NCBI GenBank assembly: GCA_930367215.1
Contig: OV884060.1
Coordinates: 176,959,253 to 177,023,252, forward strand
Length of the DNA: 64,000 nucleotides
Reading direction: 5' to 3'
Source: Pollenia angustigena
Taxonomy: Eukaryota > Arthropoda > Insecta > Diptera > Polleniidae
In this document: positions 20,138 through 31,595 of the stretch, piece by piece
Position numbering within the stretch: the first letter of the stretch is position 1
Layout: every line of letters starts with the position of its first letter
Program-made: the position numbers and the translations under genes
The notes under the pieces: model-generated
Told to the model about the DNA's origin: nothing
Database searches by the model: none
The model's input: only the letters and a program-made list of their open reading frames with translations

Positions 20138-20439
20138 AAATTTTAAAAATCAATATATTTTATCATTGGCAAGTGCATAAGGAACAATATGTGGTATACT
20201 TGAATCAGTTTTTCGACGTTTACTTCTATGTGCTTTTTTTGTTTTAAAATTTCAATATAACTGTTATTTTCGGTCCCTGCAAATTATTGTTTTTTTTTTA
20301 ACAAAACGTACCATTTGGTGGGAAAAATACCCTTTTAGTTGAAGTTCAGTACCATTTCAAAATTTCAATTTTGCAACACTGGTGTCAACCTAGACTTAAG
20401 TTAGGTAGAAAGGTTGGTGCGAAGTCAACTTCACACCCT

Positions 20440-22010
20440 ATCCAATCAATTAAACTGCTACTTGTACTTGCACACTAACGAATGAACATTGTTTAATCGA
20501 TTAAAAAATTATACTAAAGGATAAGTCTAAGAATAATTTTTTTGCGAAATTCTTTTTTCTCAATTCAATAAGTATTTCAATAATTAAAATTTGGGCGTAA
20601 TTTCAAAGAAAACATCCCGATTTCATATACTTTCAAAAGTTTATCAATGAAATTAAAAAATTAATTGACTTACCTGGTTTCAGTATTTTTCTTATAGTTA
20701 AATCATTTTCCCGATTTTCCTGAAATTAATTTTAATATATTAAAAATTTGTATGACTTTAAAAAAATTTAAATAAAAATTAAAAATACAAAAAATTTTGA
20801 ATAAAACTATTTTTAATTAAATTTTTTACCATTTCTTGGAAAAAGTCCTTAGATTATTTCTGATTAAAAAAAACTATCATTGAAAATATAATTTATTTAT
20901 TGAATAGAATAAAAATTTTAAGAGACAGCCAATTTAAAAATTGTTGATCATAAAAAGAGTACCCTACAATAACAATGACAGTCATTTGATGCATCATCTG
21001 ATGGGCATTGCTGATGGGTTTATACATCAGAAGTTTCTATCATTTTATTAAGGGCAATATGAAAAAACTGATGTAAACATTCGTGTACGTGTGACATTTT
21101 TACCCACTCATACATGTGAAATTTAATATATACTTATACGCGAATTTAATACAAAATTGAAAGTGTGTTAGTTTTTAAGTTTTGTATGTGTTAGTTTACA
21201 TCAGCCATTTCTTGTAGGGGTAGTTTCTTTCGGAAAAAGAACTTTTTTTTATACCCACCACCACTATTGGTGAATTAGGGTATACTAAAAGTATTCCCTC
21301 GCTGAGAAAAGTGTATCAAGCTAAGACGGGATTATGCTAAGAAATAAAGAAAATTGTTCCCAAATTTGTTCGGCTAAGTTTTGGACCGCCCTCGTACTTA
21401 TTCCACAATTAATTTTCTAAAGACTTATTCTTTTGCCTAATTCTCAAAGCTTTACACTTGAAATTTTTTATTTCCAGATAAATTCATTTCTGTGGAATGT
21501 TTAATTCCTTTGAAAAATAAAATTTTGTCTAAATTCAAATTGAATTTTAATATTTTTTCTTTCATTTTCTTTAAAAAAAATTAAGTTCTTATAGAATGCT
21601 TTACTTTTTTTTAATTCAATCTTTTTCAAATTGCTTATAAATATTTTTATAGTAGAATGAATAAAAATGTTAGATGGAATGAATTTAAAGGAATTTTATA
21701 TTATATATGAAAGAATTTGCCTGGAGATAATTAAAAGAAATAATAAGCTAAAAAATTAAGCTTAAAGACCAAATAAACTACACAAATGGTTTGACAAACT
21801 TGGCGCTAAGTTTGAAAATTAACAAGAAGAGCAATTGTTCATACATACCAGAGAACGGCTTTGTGTGATTGCAAAAAAATCGCATTAAATGAACACCAAC
21901 AAATACACTCGCTTGCGGTCATACAATCAAACTTGCGCAACCGCAAACATTCGCTGCTGATTTGCAGTCATTCAAATAATGCACATCGTGCTTTGTTATC
22001 AATACCATCG
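20440..22010. other. Gene-free AT-rich stretch
   Basis: No gene recognised. Weak inverted TACCCTACAA and TACCCCTACA pieces near 20960 and 21215 may mark a degraded MITE. A fragment ACCCACCACCACTATTGG at 21254-21271 resembles the ends of the R1/R2 dispersed repeats. Confidence 0.4.
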
Positions 22011-22014
22011 TTTA

Positions 22015-22260
22015 GTCTGTGTTCATACGGCTCTTGTCTTATTGACATGATTGCTACTTTAAAGGCGAGAGGGACGACACAGATGCATGTACTGTCTTTA
22101 CGTTTTGTTTTTTCATTCGTTGTTTAATTTTGTTATTGTTTTCAATATCGAAAAAGCACATGTCGTCAACATGACATGAATCATTTGAACGCCAATTCAT
22201 GTTCAAAGAAGAAAAAGGAAGAATCTTGTCAATAAGACATGAGACGTATGAACTCAGACT
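22015..22260. repeat. Inverted repeat, ~36-nt arms
   Basis: Arms at about 22015-22052 and 22223-22260 share CTTGTCTTATTGACA and its complement and a GTTCATACG block. Probably a small foldback or MITE; boundaries not fixed. Confidence 0.5.
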
Positions 22261-23850
22261 TAGCTTCGTTTGGCAATTAAAATGTTTGTGTGTTTTGTCC
22301 GACAATGATTGTTTTGGCAAAGAAAAAAAATACAAACAAAAAATCCATAAATTAAGCAATTGTTAATCATATAGGCATTCAGCAGTTGCTATGTAGTACA
22401 AGAAAAAAAATATTTAAATGAAACTAATCCAGTGGTGCCAATTATGATTGTGTTGGTGAGATTACTTTTATCTCTTACATTCCCAGGTGAAATGTGCGGT
22501 TGCAAGGCCTATTGTGAGGCCTAATTACTGATCTTTTCTAAAGAAAGCAGAAATAAAACAAAACAGAAACAAAGATAATAAACAAAATTTTGAGATCCAA
22601 CAATGATAAAGCTAAGTTATCAGCAGGGCTTTTAAGACCACCTGTAATAAATTCGCCTTGCACAACTATAAATATATTATTTCTGTTAGAGGTCTCAAAA
22701 CAGGCCTTGCGATATTTGCGATATTTCCCGCTGAATGCGAGAGTACACAAAAGAGATAGAGCATGTAACATTTATGCAACATATGTCTCAGAAAAGAAAT
22801 CGCCATTAGTAAACAATTATATTTTACGCTCGCAAAATAAAAGAGCGTAAGCGAGTTCTGTATGTACAATGTATTGTTATTGTTGTTAATGTTAATGTTA
22901 ACAAGCCGTCTCATCGAGTGGTCAATGACTACTTGAATACAAAAGTATAAGAATGTGTGCCTTTAGACTTTACACAAATGTGTAATACTGCGTGCGCAAC
23001 AAAAAATGCAAACAAAGCACTTTCAATAAAAAACTCACACATGCACAAATCAAATGTGTACAAAACGATGTTAAAGTTACCAACGTTGAACTTTGTTTTG
23101 CAGGCATGGGATTAATGTAACTTTTAGCGTATGATTAAATCAACAAAAATAGTGATTTTTTCAGTTCTGTGATACATACATAAACTTTTCAATATATTCC
23201 ATTAAAAATTGTTTGTTCCTCGTCCGTTTTTTATGGTTTTTCTTCTAATTATTCTTTTTAAAATTTTCTTTGAAATTTGTGATCGAAGCACTTGACAGGA
23301 CAAAAAAATTTAACAAAAGTTAAATAACTTTTTTGTAGAAAAATCTAAAATTGTTGCTTAAAGCTTTTATACAAACAAGCAAAAACTTCTAATTAACAAC
23401 ACAAGCAGTTTGTAGAGACGTAAATTTTTGGCTTGTTTGTCAAGCAGTTTGTGAAGTTTATTTGATCAAATCATGCATCATGTCAACAGCCTTCGTGTTA
23501 CTGTTGAAAATGGAATGTAAGAGAGCCCCAACGAAAATAATCAGCTCAATAAAAGCAATGTGTACTAAAGCAACCTGCAGAATAGTGTACGAAGAACAAC
23601 TGAGTAATAGAATAAACATAAAAACTTGAGCGAGGCAACATTGAATTCTCTCACCCCTGCGGTCTAATATTATAATGGATGAAGTATTGAATAGTATATC
23701 AAGAAGTGCCAGTGGAATACATTTTGGCTTATAGGGCAAAAGTATTTCATCTTGACGACGTAGATGACATCTGCATACTCACTCATAACAATTCGCAGAG
23801 GCTTGTCAGTATGCAAATAGAATTGGTAGGAAAATAAATGTGAGGATTAC
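22261..23850. other. Gene-free AT-rich stretch
   Basis: No gene or element confidently recognised. Frames at 22590-22850 and 23458-23739 have no domain. A sequence CAGTGGTGCCAATTATG at 22431 looks like a hAT left end, but no partner end was found. Confidence 0.4.
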
Positions 23851-23856
23851 AAAAAA

Positions 23857-23903
23857 ATTGTATATTAACACCACCCCTACCCTGAATGGTGTTAATATAC
23901 AAT
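23857..23903. repeat. Perfect 17-bp hairpin
   Basis: ATTGTATATTAACACCA and its exact complement are separated by a 13-nt loop. The loop sequence CCCTGAAT recurs at 23910 and 23968 in TACCCTGAATC pieces, at the 5' edge of a LINE fragment. Confidence 0.75.
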
Positions 23904-24554
23904 TAATATACCCTGAATCTGGCGGCCCTATGCTCCTTGCAGGAGTAAAAGGAACGAATATATATACCCTGAATCTTACTATAAAAGGATGTCTGATAGA
24001 ATCCGTAAACTCATTTGAATACCTGGACAGCATTATTAATGACAATGGTGGATCTAAGAAAGATAATTTACACCGAATCAAGAACGAACGTACTGCGTAT
24101 GGGTCTCTAAAAGGGTATTCAGTTATTTAAGTTAATTACTACCCGATTAACTGATCGGTTAATTTAAAATTGGCGCTGTCGCACGGCGGGCAGGAAGCAA
24201 CTTATTATTCCATAAAAATGGCGACAAAAACCAAAAGCGCGGATTTATTTGTGATGAAAAATGTTTTCAAAAGCCGTTTGAATTGAAATCCTAGCTGCTC
24301 TTTTCTTGAGATATTCACTTTTTTCGATTTTTGCGCAGGAAGAATTTTTTTAAAAGAACATGAAGTAAGATTTTAGCCGATTTTACACGTTCCCAAGGTG
24401 CACCGCGTGGAGGTTTCTTACATTGCACCTCTTTTTTAAATTTTTTTTAATTTTTTTTCTGTTTTTTTTATTTTTTTAATTTTTTTTTTAACTTTTTTTC
24501 CGGTTTTTTTATTTATTTTTTTATTTTTTTTTTTTTTTGTTTGTTAATTTTACT

Positions 24555-25145
24555 TTATATATGAAGGGATGAAAAAGAAACTACTGCTTTTTTTAATCGG
24601 TTCTGGTAAGAAGGATCTTCTATACTATTTATTTTGAATTTATCCCAAAACTTAACAAATTCTCTATGAATTGATTCCCCAGCTTGCTCAGACCAGACTC
24701 CTAAGCCATCGTTATTTATGAGCATTATAGCTTGTTTTAAATGATCTAAAATCACATGGATTTTAATGGTTTGAGTGACATCTGTACTCTTTAAAGCATT
24801 GATATTTTTATCAAAATCACTAAAATCTACTTTTTTGTAGAGAAGCAAGATTATACAATTTTATTCATTGCTTTTAATGAAGCGATATAAGGAAGCAATC
24901 GATATGGTCCAACATTCTCATAAATAATAGGATCTTGTAGGGCATCCGCTTCTTTTAAAAGTTTACGACATTGATTTCCTTCAAAGGCATCGCCTTGGTA
25001 ATTCTTATGAATTATACTTAGCTTTTTGGGCCACAATAAAGCTTTATCACGACCTACTAATTTAACAATCCCGTTCCAAAAAGATGGTTCACAAATCCGA
25101 GAAGAAGATGGAGCTCTGGAGGAACACTTTTCTCTATCACATATG
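24555..25145 (-). pseudogene. Broken unrecognised element-borne gene
   Basis: Reading on the minus strand from about 25145: PELHLLLGFVNHLFW, then GRDKALLWPKK, HKNYQGDAFEGNQCRKLL and LPYIASLKAMNKIV, a frame change near 24848, then IKIHVILDHLKQAI, GLGVWSEQAGESIHREFVKF and RLKKAVVSFSS to a stop at 24555. These blocks look strongly constrained and I have the impression they belong to a widespread, repeat-associated invertebrate protein family, but I cannot name its function. The upstream part is missing. The nearby terminal arrays suggest it derives from the element's transposase or a companion protein; that is inference. Confidence 0.6.
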
Positions 25146-25671
25146 TATTGTCGAAATCATCATTATTCTTTCCGCGAATAATGGAAAATTAACTGTACTG
25201 TGACTTTCTTTGCTTCTTTTTTTATCACAACCTCAACGTTGAAAGTGCAAATAATCTTCTTTCAAATTTTTGTACGTTTTTAAATTAAAATATTGGTCAC
25301 CGTCGGTTTTTGAATCATTTTCTTCATATATTTGATTAAAGCCTACTAATTCACCCAATCAGAAACACATAAAAGCACTACATACAATTCTACTGAAAAA
25401 CTAATGAATTTTTCAAGGGTTGTGCCAAAATGAACAAATTCAAAAGTAAGTAATTTTTTTATCTAAATACATCCAGAAAAAAGTAGTTACCGAAGTTCTT
25501 ATGGAAGAAAGCTACTAAATACCGAGTAAAAGAAGCTATCCATTTTGAAAAAGCTTTTAATGGGAGACAAACAAATTTCTTTCTTGCCGGAATAATGGTT
25601 TTGGCACAAAAGTGTACATTTTTGTATAAACAAACATATAAAAATATTTAAAATTATAAAAAAAAAAAAAT

Positions 25672-26300
25672 TTTAATTAATTTTCATGTTGTAAAATTCC
25701 TTTCTTCATAAAAATAATTTAATGAAAATTAAATTTGATGAACTTAAGCCTAATTAAAAATATTAAAAATTTGGATTAAAAACCATAAATAGTTCAACAA
25801 AATAACCACAATACTTATTATTGTTAAAGCTAAGGCACGAGCTCTATGTTTGCATTTGTCCTTCAAGTTGTGCTGCAAAGGTCAGCAAGAAAAAGAAAGA
25901 CAAAAAAAAAACAAAAAAAATATGTACTTTGAACTTCAAGAAGAATTCTTGACAAAAGTACGAAAAAACAGAAGTAAAGGAAGAACATGTAAAATAAATT
26001 AAAATAGATAATCATTCAAAGCAAATTTCGATCTACCAAAAGATTAAAGGATTGATGTTTGACTAGTGACGTCAGCAGTCGTCGATGGCTGCGAGTGTAA
26101 GACGGCAAATCCATCTGAGGAGATCGAGTGGTTGCGATCGAAACATGTCATGGTAACCTGCCGGCCAGGGTTCGAGCCCGAGCCACGTCAAGAATGAAAG
26201 ATTATCAATAACAATTTTGATTAATTTTCATGTTGTAAAATTCCTTTCTTCACAAAAATAATTTAATAAAAATTAAATTTCATGAACTTAAGCCTAATTA
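25672..26300 (-). repeat. Family Y repeat, copy 1
   Basis: A segment starting TTTTCATGTTGTAAAATTCC occurs at about 25672-25830 and again at 26224-26360, flanking a core with GATTGATGTTTGACT. The same parts build the element at 48513-49188. Confidence 0.6.
26090..26185 (+). other. tRNA-like (SINE-like) segment
   Basis: A GC-rich island in AT-rich DNA with a good box B (GGTTCGAGCCC at 26170-26180) but a poor box A. It has no tRNA cloverleaf I can fold and is probably a tRNA-derived SINE head, not a tRNA gene. Confidence 0.4.
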
Positions 26301-26392
26301 AAAAATATTAAAAATTTGGATTAAAAACCATAAATAGTTCAACAAAATAACCACAATACTAATTAAAATAACTTAATTTATAAACATTTGAC

Positions 26393-26620
26393 CGCCCCCC
26401 CCTAGATTTTATCCTGGCTACGCCCATGTATTCGTGTATTGTCATCGGGAATGGTAAAATTAAGCTAAAGAAAAGGTTTTAAAAAATGTTACCCCCCCCT
26501 AGATTTTATCCTGGCTACGCCCATGTATTCGTGTACTGTCATCGGGAATATGTATGCCTGCAAAGTTACAAGATTAGATTTTCCGAAGTAAAGCTAAAGA
26601 AAAGGTTTTAAAAAAACTTT
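26393..26620. repeat. Duplicated hAT-type end (CATGGGCGTAGCCAGG)
   Basis: CCCCCCCTAGATTTTATCCT followed by GGCTACGCCCATG occurs at 26394 and again at 26493, each with the same 30 bp after it. The complement CATGGGCGTAGCCAGGAT matches the common form of some hAT termini. Two direct copies about 99 bp apart, without matching opposite ends. Confidence 0.55.
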
Positions 26621-27199
26621 ATTAATCGGTTAACCGATCAAAAAGATAATTAACCGATTTAACCAAAACCTCGGTTAATTAATCGAGCGGTTAACCGATT
26701 ATATCAAAAGCCCGATTAAATGTGTGGAGTTCGAATTCTATAAATGCGCAAACGAAACTTGGAACTTTTAACTCCAATGTTTAATCCGGTTTCCGTAATG
26801 GCTGCAAAGCCTGGAACGCAGTAAAAACACCATAAGGACGCTGCAAGTCTTTGCAAACAGATATCTGAGAAGTCTTTTGAGGATTTTCTGGCTGAATATA
26901 ATGGAATCTTATAAAACAAAAATCATTGCGCCAAGAAATACGTGAGCGGAAGTGGAAATGAATCAGCCATACTCTACGTAAGCCAAGAGGTAACTTAACC
27001 AAATAAGCATTGGAATGGAATCCGCAAGGGAGCCTTAGAAGACGAAGACCAGCTATCACATGGAGACGAACAGTGGAAGACGAAGTGGCTGCTATCGGTC
27101 GTAGCTGGAATGAATTAACATACATATTAAGCATTAAGTAGATCGAAATAAAAAAAAACTGTTGTGGCCCTTTGTTACTCCCAGGAAAAAAAGGAATAA

Positions 27200-28127
27200 A
27201 TAATGAAAATTCTGTTTATATCGGCTTAACTGTTTTACATAGCATTTTGTTATTGTGTAGATTCTTAAATTTATGCTTTAATGTCTGACCTTACATTTCA
27301 GTCCTTCACATGATTGATAGAAACATCAATAAAACCCCTTTAAAGATTCATCACTTAATTTTCAAACCCTTTTCTTTTTTAAAGTCTACTTAGAAATACT
27401 TTAAACCGAAAAAAAAAATTTTTTGTTTAGAAAATAACGCAAACTGTGGAGGGGACATCTAACAAACAAAAGCATCATTTTCATCTTCAACAGCAGCAAC
27501 ACTGAACAGTCAATTTATTTAGAGAGTAAACAAGGTGTCCTACAGTTTTCACAATTTTACTTTGTTTTTGGTTTTTTTTTATCTTTTTTTTCCTGCAAAT
27601 GTACTAAACTTCTGTGTCCTGTGTGCCACATGGGATGTCTTATCAATCAATCTTAATGTTTACAAAAACACACACACACAATAACAACGTACACAGTTGT
27701 TAAGTATTGGATTTTTAGAGGTTTATGTTATGAACGGACAACAGCAATATGTTTTTAAAGAAACAAAAAGGAAAAAAAACCAAAATTAAACTGAAAATAA
27801 CCTTTCTGATTTGTGCCTACTTTGGAATCATCATGGAAATGCAAAGACCGGAAAGATTTTTTAATATGCTGGACATACCAAAAAAATGTTGCGCCAAAAC
27901 TCAGCACTGAACCAAAAATTACAGGAAAATTGTACAAAATGTAAAAAACCAGGTTTCTTACCTGCAACTAACAAGATTTTTATTCAATTTAATTAAAATG
28001 TTTAGTTAAAAATTTACCTTTTTAGTAAATTTGTTAAATTGAGGAAAATTTGATAAAAACAAGATTTTAATTTTAAAATTAGTGCAACATTTGAGTTGCA
28101 CTCCATTAGTGAAGGAAAAAAAAGTAA
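27200..28127. other. Gene-free AT-rich stretch
   Basis: No gene recognised. A (CA)n-like run is at 27668-27682. The 70-codon minus-strand frame at 27755-27967 has no domain I recognise. Confidence 0.4.
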
Positions 28128-28812
28128 CAAAGTATAGTCGGTCAAGCCCGACCATATGATACCCTACACCACAGTATTTAAAAACACATCATGCTTATGT
28201 GTCCATATAAATATAGATTTATCTATGCTTATAAACTTCATGAAAATCGGTTTGAAAGTTTGTGAGAGGCAGAAATTGCCCCCTACCTCCCCTTGTGGTC
28301 CTATTTTTGAAAAACTGTATAGCTTATGTGGCCATATAGATATGTTTCTATCTATGTTTTAAATTTCATTAAAATCGGTTTGAGAGGCAGATATTGCCCC
28401 TATCTCCCCTCGTGGTCCTATTTTTTAAAAAATGCATACATTTTGTGTCCATATAGATATGGTTCTATCTATGTTTTAAATTTCATTGAAATCGGTTTGA
28501 TAGTTTCTGAGAGGAAGAAATTTCCCCCTATCTTCCCTCGTGGTCCTACGATTCGGCCCATTTTCAATAGGCTTGGTCCTTGTGTCAATAAGAACCTATG
28601 ACCCAAATTTCATCATCTCCAAAATTGCGACCTGTACTTTGCGCACAAGGTTACATGGACAGCCAGCCTGCCAGCCAGCCGGACGGACATCGTTAGTTCG
28701 ACTCAGAAAGTGATTCTAAGACGATCGGTATACTTTGAGGACCAATATTTTAAGGCGTTATACACATCAGCACAAATGCATAATTCCCTCTCCACTATTG
28801 TGATGTGGGTAT
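28128..28812 (+). repeat. Dispersed repeat R1, copy 2, with internal tandem units
   Basis: Begins 'AGTCGGTCAAGCCCGACCAT' and 'GATACCCTACACCACAGTA', ends 'ATTGTGATGTGGGTATAAAA', with a GGACGGACATCGTTAG block before the end. Three tandem units start at 28196, 28325 and 28443 (129 and 118 bp; the shorter lacks 11 bases). The architecture parallels R2 at 57550-58957. Non-coding. Confidence 0.7.
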
Positions 28813-29540
28813 AAAAACTTTAGATAAGTGTTTTTTTTTTTGCATTTGAGATCTTCTAAAAACTTTTCATTAATAATACGTAAAAGATTTGGTTCAGTGT
28901 AGTATAATAATATGGATCTATATAATTTCTTGCCAAAGAACGAGTAAATCACAAAATATGCGTTCTTTTTCTTTTAAAAAGAGTATCAATGCAATATTAA
29001 TGTCCTGTTTTATTAGTATTCCCTAAAAACCCGCACCTTTAGCCATTCCCATCAATCTATTGTCCAGTTATCAAAGATTGTATTGCCGCAATTTCCCTTC
29101 TTTTTTCCTAGACTAAAACACCTGATGTATGGTTTAATTCTGGTCTATATTTATCAACTTTATTTCCTTTTTGTGTGGCTCTTATGTCCTGCTGTTGCAT
29201 TTCTAGCTACTGGTGTATGTTCGTTGTCAACAAATAATATGTTGCAGTACCAACTCATTGTTATTGTTGTTGTAGTTGTCCAAGTTCTTTAAAAAGAGGA
29301 CAGATTTTATGACAATATGTACATTTAACATTGTTAGACACATGAACACATATTCGCAGCAAAATAGAAAGTCAGGAGCATGCCATAAGATAATGTTGTT
29401 AATGAACTTTTTTTTGTTAAAAAATTTTTGTTATTTTAAGTAAAAATGAGTTTTTAATTGAATTAAGTTCTGTAGAAGTTTAATTATTTACTCTAAATGC
29501 AGGTTTTATTTATATTAGCTAATTTAGGAAGGATGTAAAC
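28813..29540. other. Gene-free AT-rich stretch
   Basis: No gene or element recognised. Confidence 0.4.
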
Positions 29541-29930
29541 AAAATATATGGGGAGTTCCGTAGCAAAACGATATTACTACACTATTTTTGAAAACTCGAA
29601 AGCTGATCTCCGGATATACAATTTAATTTCATAACAACAAAAATAAATACATGTATGCCTCCTTAAGCTAACTCTATACACATATAATGATATATCAAGA
29701 CATTTAAATGACCGCCTCTAGATTAGTTGTAGCCGTCGATCCTTTTGAGGTAGTTTCAACCACTTCTTCGCATATTTCGGGCGGTATTTTTCGATAGCTT
29801 GACGAATGTTGATTTTCAAATGCTCCAACGTTATGGGATTATCGGCGTTGATAAGGTGATTGAAGTAGCAACGTACAAAATAGGACCAGTCCAAACACGT
29901 GTGTACAGAGTAGCCCACAAGGCACCAGGA
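29540..29930 (-). pseudogene. Tc1/mariner transposase C-terminal relic
   Basis: On the minus strand, NPITLEHLKINIRQAI is followed, after one frame change, by IPPEICEEVVE and residues like the usual C-terminus of Tc1/mariner-group transposases. The upstream catalytic part is absent. The 3' trailer runs to about 29540. A dead fragment. Confidence 0.65.
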
Positions 29931-31108
29931 CTAGTCCAAAAGTAACCCAAACGTATGGAAAAAACATGGTCTATTTAACGTTACGATGTCCTAGGGCAGG
30001 ACCATATAACCCACCTTTGGACTTCTATGGAGTAGTTTTAAAACTACTGCATGGTATCTCAAGAGGATTAGTTTTGAAATCTGTTAAAAACGAAAGCGTG
30101 TCGTTAAAAAACGAAGACATGTCGTCTCAATACAAACAATTTTTAACAATGACATGGTCCATGCTTGCATTACATCGGACCAGTCCATGGAGAAGTCTAT
30201 TTTATCAAAATGGATCAGGTGGTCCAATTTTATTTGCAGGGTACATACTAATCAAATGTTTATTGATTTTGTTTTTTAAAATGCCTTACGAGATATATTT
30301 GTCCCTACATTTTTCAAAATAAAAATTACTGCCGGTTATTCAAAACAAAATAAAACGGAAGTGATAGGTGCATGATTATAGGCTGAAAGTTCCTCTGTGG
30401 TATATTCATTTTCCCTACTCTGTTTTCGAAAACAATTTAAATTAAATATGCAAGCAGTTAAAAATTTAAAACAATAAATTTATATCCTTAATTTTGTTTA
30501 AACTTTATCAAGCTTGCTACGAATTTGTTAACTTAAGTTACCATCCACAAAATACACCTTATTTTAACCCTAAAAACTTATTGAAATTGCAAAATACAAA
30601 GAAAATTATAATAATATTTTGTTCTTTGCACATTTTTTTTATTATTTTGCTTTAAACATATTTATAAAATAATACGAAAGTTCGTTTCGAAAAAACAAAA
30701 ACATTAAAGTCGCACTTTACATTATTTGGTAAAGCCGACGGTTGTATTTTCGCCGCCGTTGTTGAAAAATTTTGAATTTTAGTAAATTTTGGTCGCCGTC
30801 AACGATATGTGCTACTGGCGTTCACATCGGCTTCGAGTGTAACATTATGACATTGACAACGTAATGACGTAATCACTTTTGATAGTTTTCGACATGAGTT
30901 ACAGACACACTTTTTTCTCACTTTTCGAGAAACGATGGAATATTTTGTTTCACATGTTTTCGATGCTAGAAGTTCTCACTATAGTTACTAAAATGTTCTC
31001 GTGATTCAAGACATATATTTCTTCTTAAAGAACCCCCAAATGCATTTCGTACTAAAATTCTTAATTTTAATTTATTTTGAACTAAAATTTTTCAATTTCT
31101 TTAATTAT
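29931..31108. other. Gene-free stretch
   Basis: No gene recognised; a 118-codon frame at 29966-30322 has no domain and no matching composition. GGACCAGTCC / GGACTAGTCC palindromes recur at about 29890, 29930 and 30170. Confidence 0.4.
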
Positions 31109-31595
31109 TAAAGCTAAAGGCCCAAACATAATGTATATTGTAAATTGCGAGTCACACCTTAACGTCAAGTTTTTTTGCCCACCTTAATTTGACATTTGAC
31201 ACAATTGAGCAGTGTGCTAAAACTGTTGAAGCCTTTTACGAACATGGGCGTTCAAATGAAACTGCATTTCGGGCACTTTGTGATTTTTTTGGTCAGCATA
31301 AACGACCAAATGTGTCCACAATCGGTTAAATTGGGCGCAAAATTTAGTAAACCGGGATGTGGATGAGATAGTTCGTCACATTAACGACTTTGAACCCCAA
31401 TTATGTCTTAGACTCATTTAAAATATGGACCATCGGATAGAGGTATGCCACCGAAGCCGTGGCGAGCCGATATTTTATTTCACACATAATTGTCATAGGA
31501 TCCTTCTATTATAATAAAAAATATTAAGATAATTCTCTGAAAACTTTTTGTTTTATTTACAATTAACATCGTGCATTTTGGTTAGACCACCCTTT
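31109..31595 (+). pseudogene. Internally deleted mariner-like element
   Basis: The left part encodes IEQCAKTVEAFYEHGRSNET (helix-turn-helix region) and resembles 42620-42840. The sequence then jumps to the C-terminal end (HINDFEPQLCL-like, MDHRIEVCH-like) and an untranslated tail whose end complement starts TAAAGGGTGGTCTAACC. The whole catalytic region is deleted. Same family as 42545-43718. Confidence 0.7.

Larger units (their letters stand above)
19672..20279. mobile_element. hAT MITE, innermost layer
   Basis: 608 bp with ends CAGGGACCG and CGGTCCCTG and a perfect 8-bp target duplication CAAATTAT at 19664-19671 and 20280-20287. It is non-coding and filled with inverted and tandem copies of an ACAGTTATTTTT sequence, also part of the ends. 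Confidence 0.9.
18185..20381. mobile_element. hAT element inserted in the palindrome
   Basis: 2197 bp with ends CAGTGTTG and CAACACTG. The perfect 8-bp target duplication GTGTCAAC is at 18177-18184 and 20382-20389. It encloses a tandem duplication and a second hAT MITE. The only possible coding remnant is at 18342-18545. Confidence 0.9.
18005..20439. mobile_element. Palindromic foldback element split by a hAT insertion
   Basis: With the 18185-20381 insert and one target copy removed, 230 bp remain that read as one long palindrome: AGGGTGTGAAGTTGACTTCG at the left is mirrored at 20420-20439. The inner part from AGTCTGGGTTCACAC (18048) is the same repeat as the 145-bp foldback at 61423-61567. 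Here each arm is about 43 bp longer. Confidence 0.8.
24118..26731 (-). mobile_element. DNA-type element inserted in the LINE
   Basis: Everything between the two LINE pieces. Its ends are rich in CGGTTAA/TTAACCG copies: CGATTAACTGATCGGTTAA near 24142 and at least five copies at 26625-26705. Such subterminal arrays are typical of transposase binding sites. It holds a broken gene on the minus strand, T-rich sequence (24430-24545), a repeat of family Y (25672-26300) and a tRNA-like segment. Exact ends and target duplication are not resolved. Confidence 0.55.
23930..27199 (+). pseudogene. LINE reverse transcriptase C-terminal relic, split by an insertion
   Basis: Two pieces of one non-LTR retrotransposon. 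23965-24117 encodes CLIESVNSFEYLDSIINDNG, the block after the reverse transcriptase active site. 26732-27199 encodes the C-terminal part with LQVFANRYLRSLLRIFW, REIRERKW-like, ALEWNPQGS and TWRRTVEDEVAAIGRSWNE segments, ending at a stop near 27197. Several stops and frameshifts occur. About 2.6 kb of other sequence (24118-26731) separates them. The element had no coding function when interrupted or lost it since. Confidence 0.75.

Noticed and set aside
22590..22850. 86-codon plus-strand frame
   Set aside because: An overlapping frame of similar length lies on the other strand and neither shows a domain.
29966..30322. 118-codon plus-strand gene
   Set aside because: No recognisable domain or codon pattern; neighbouring sequence is transposon relic and AT-rich filler.
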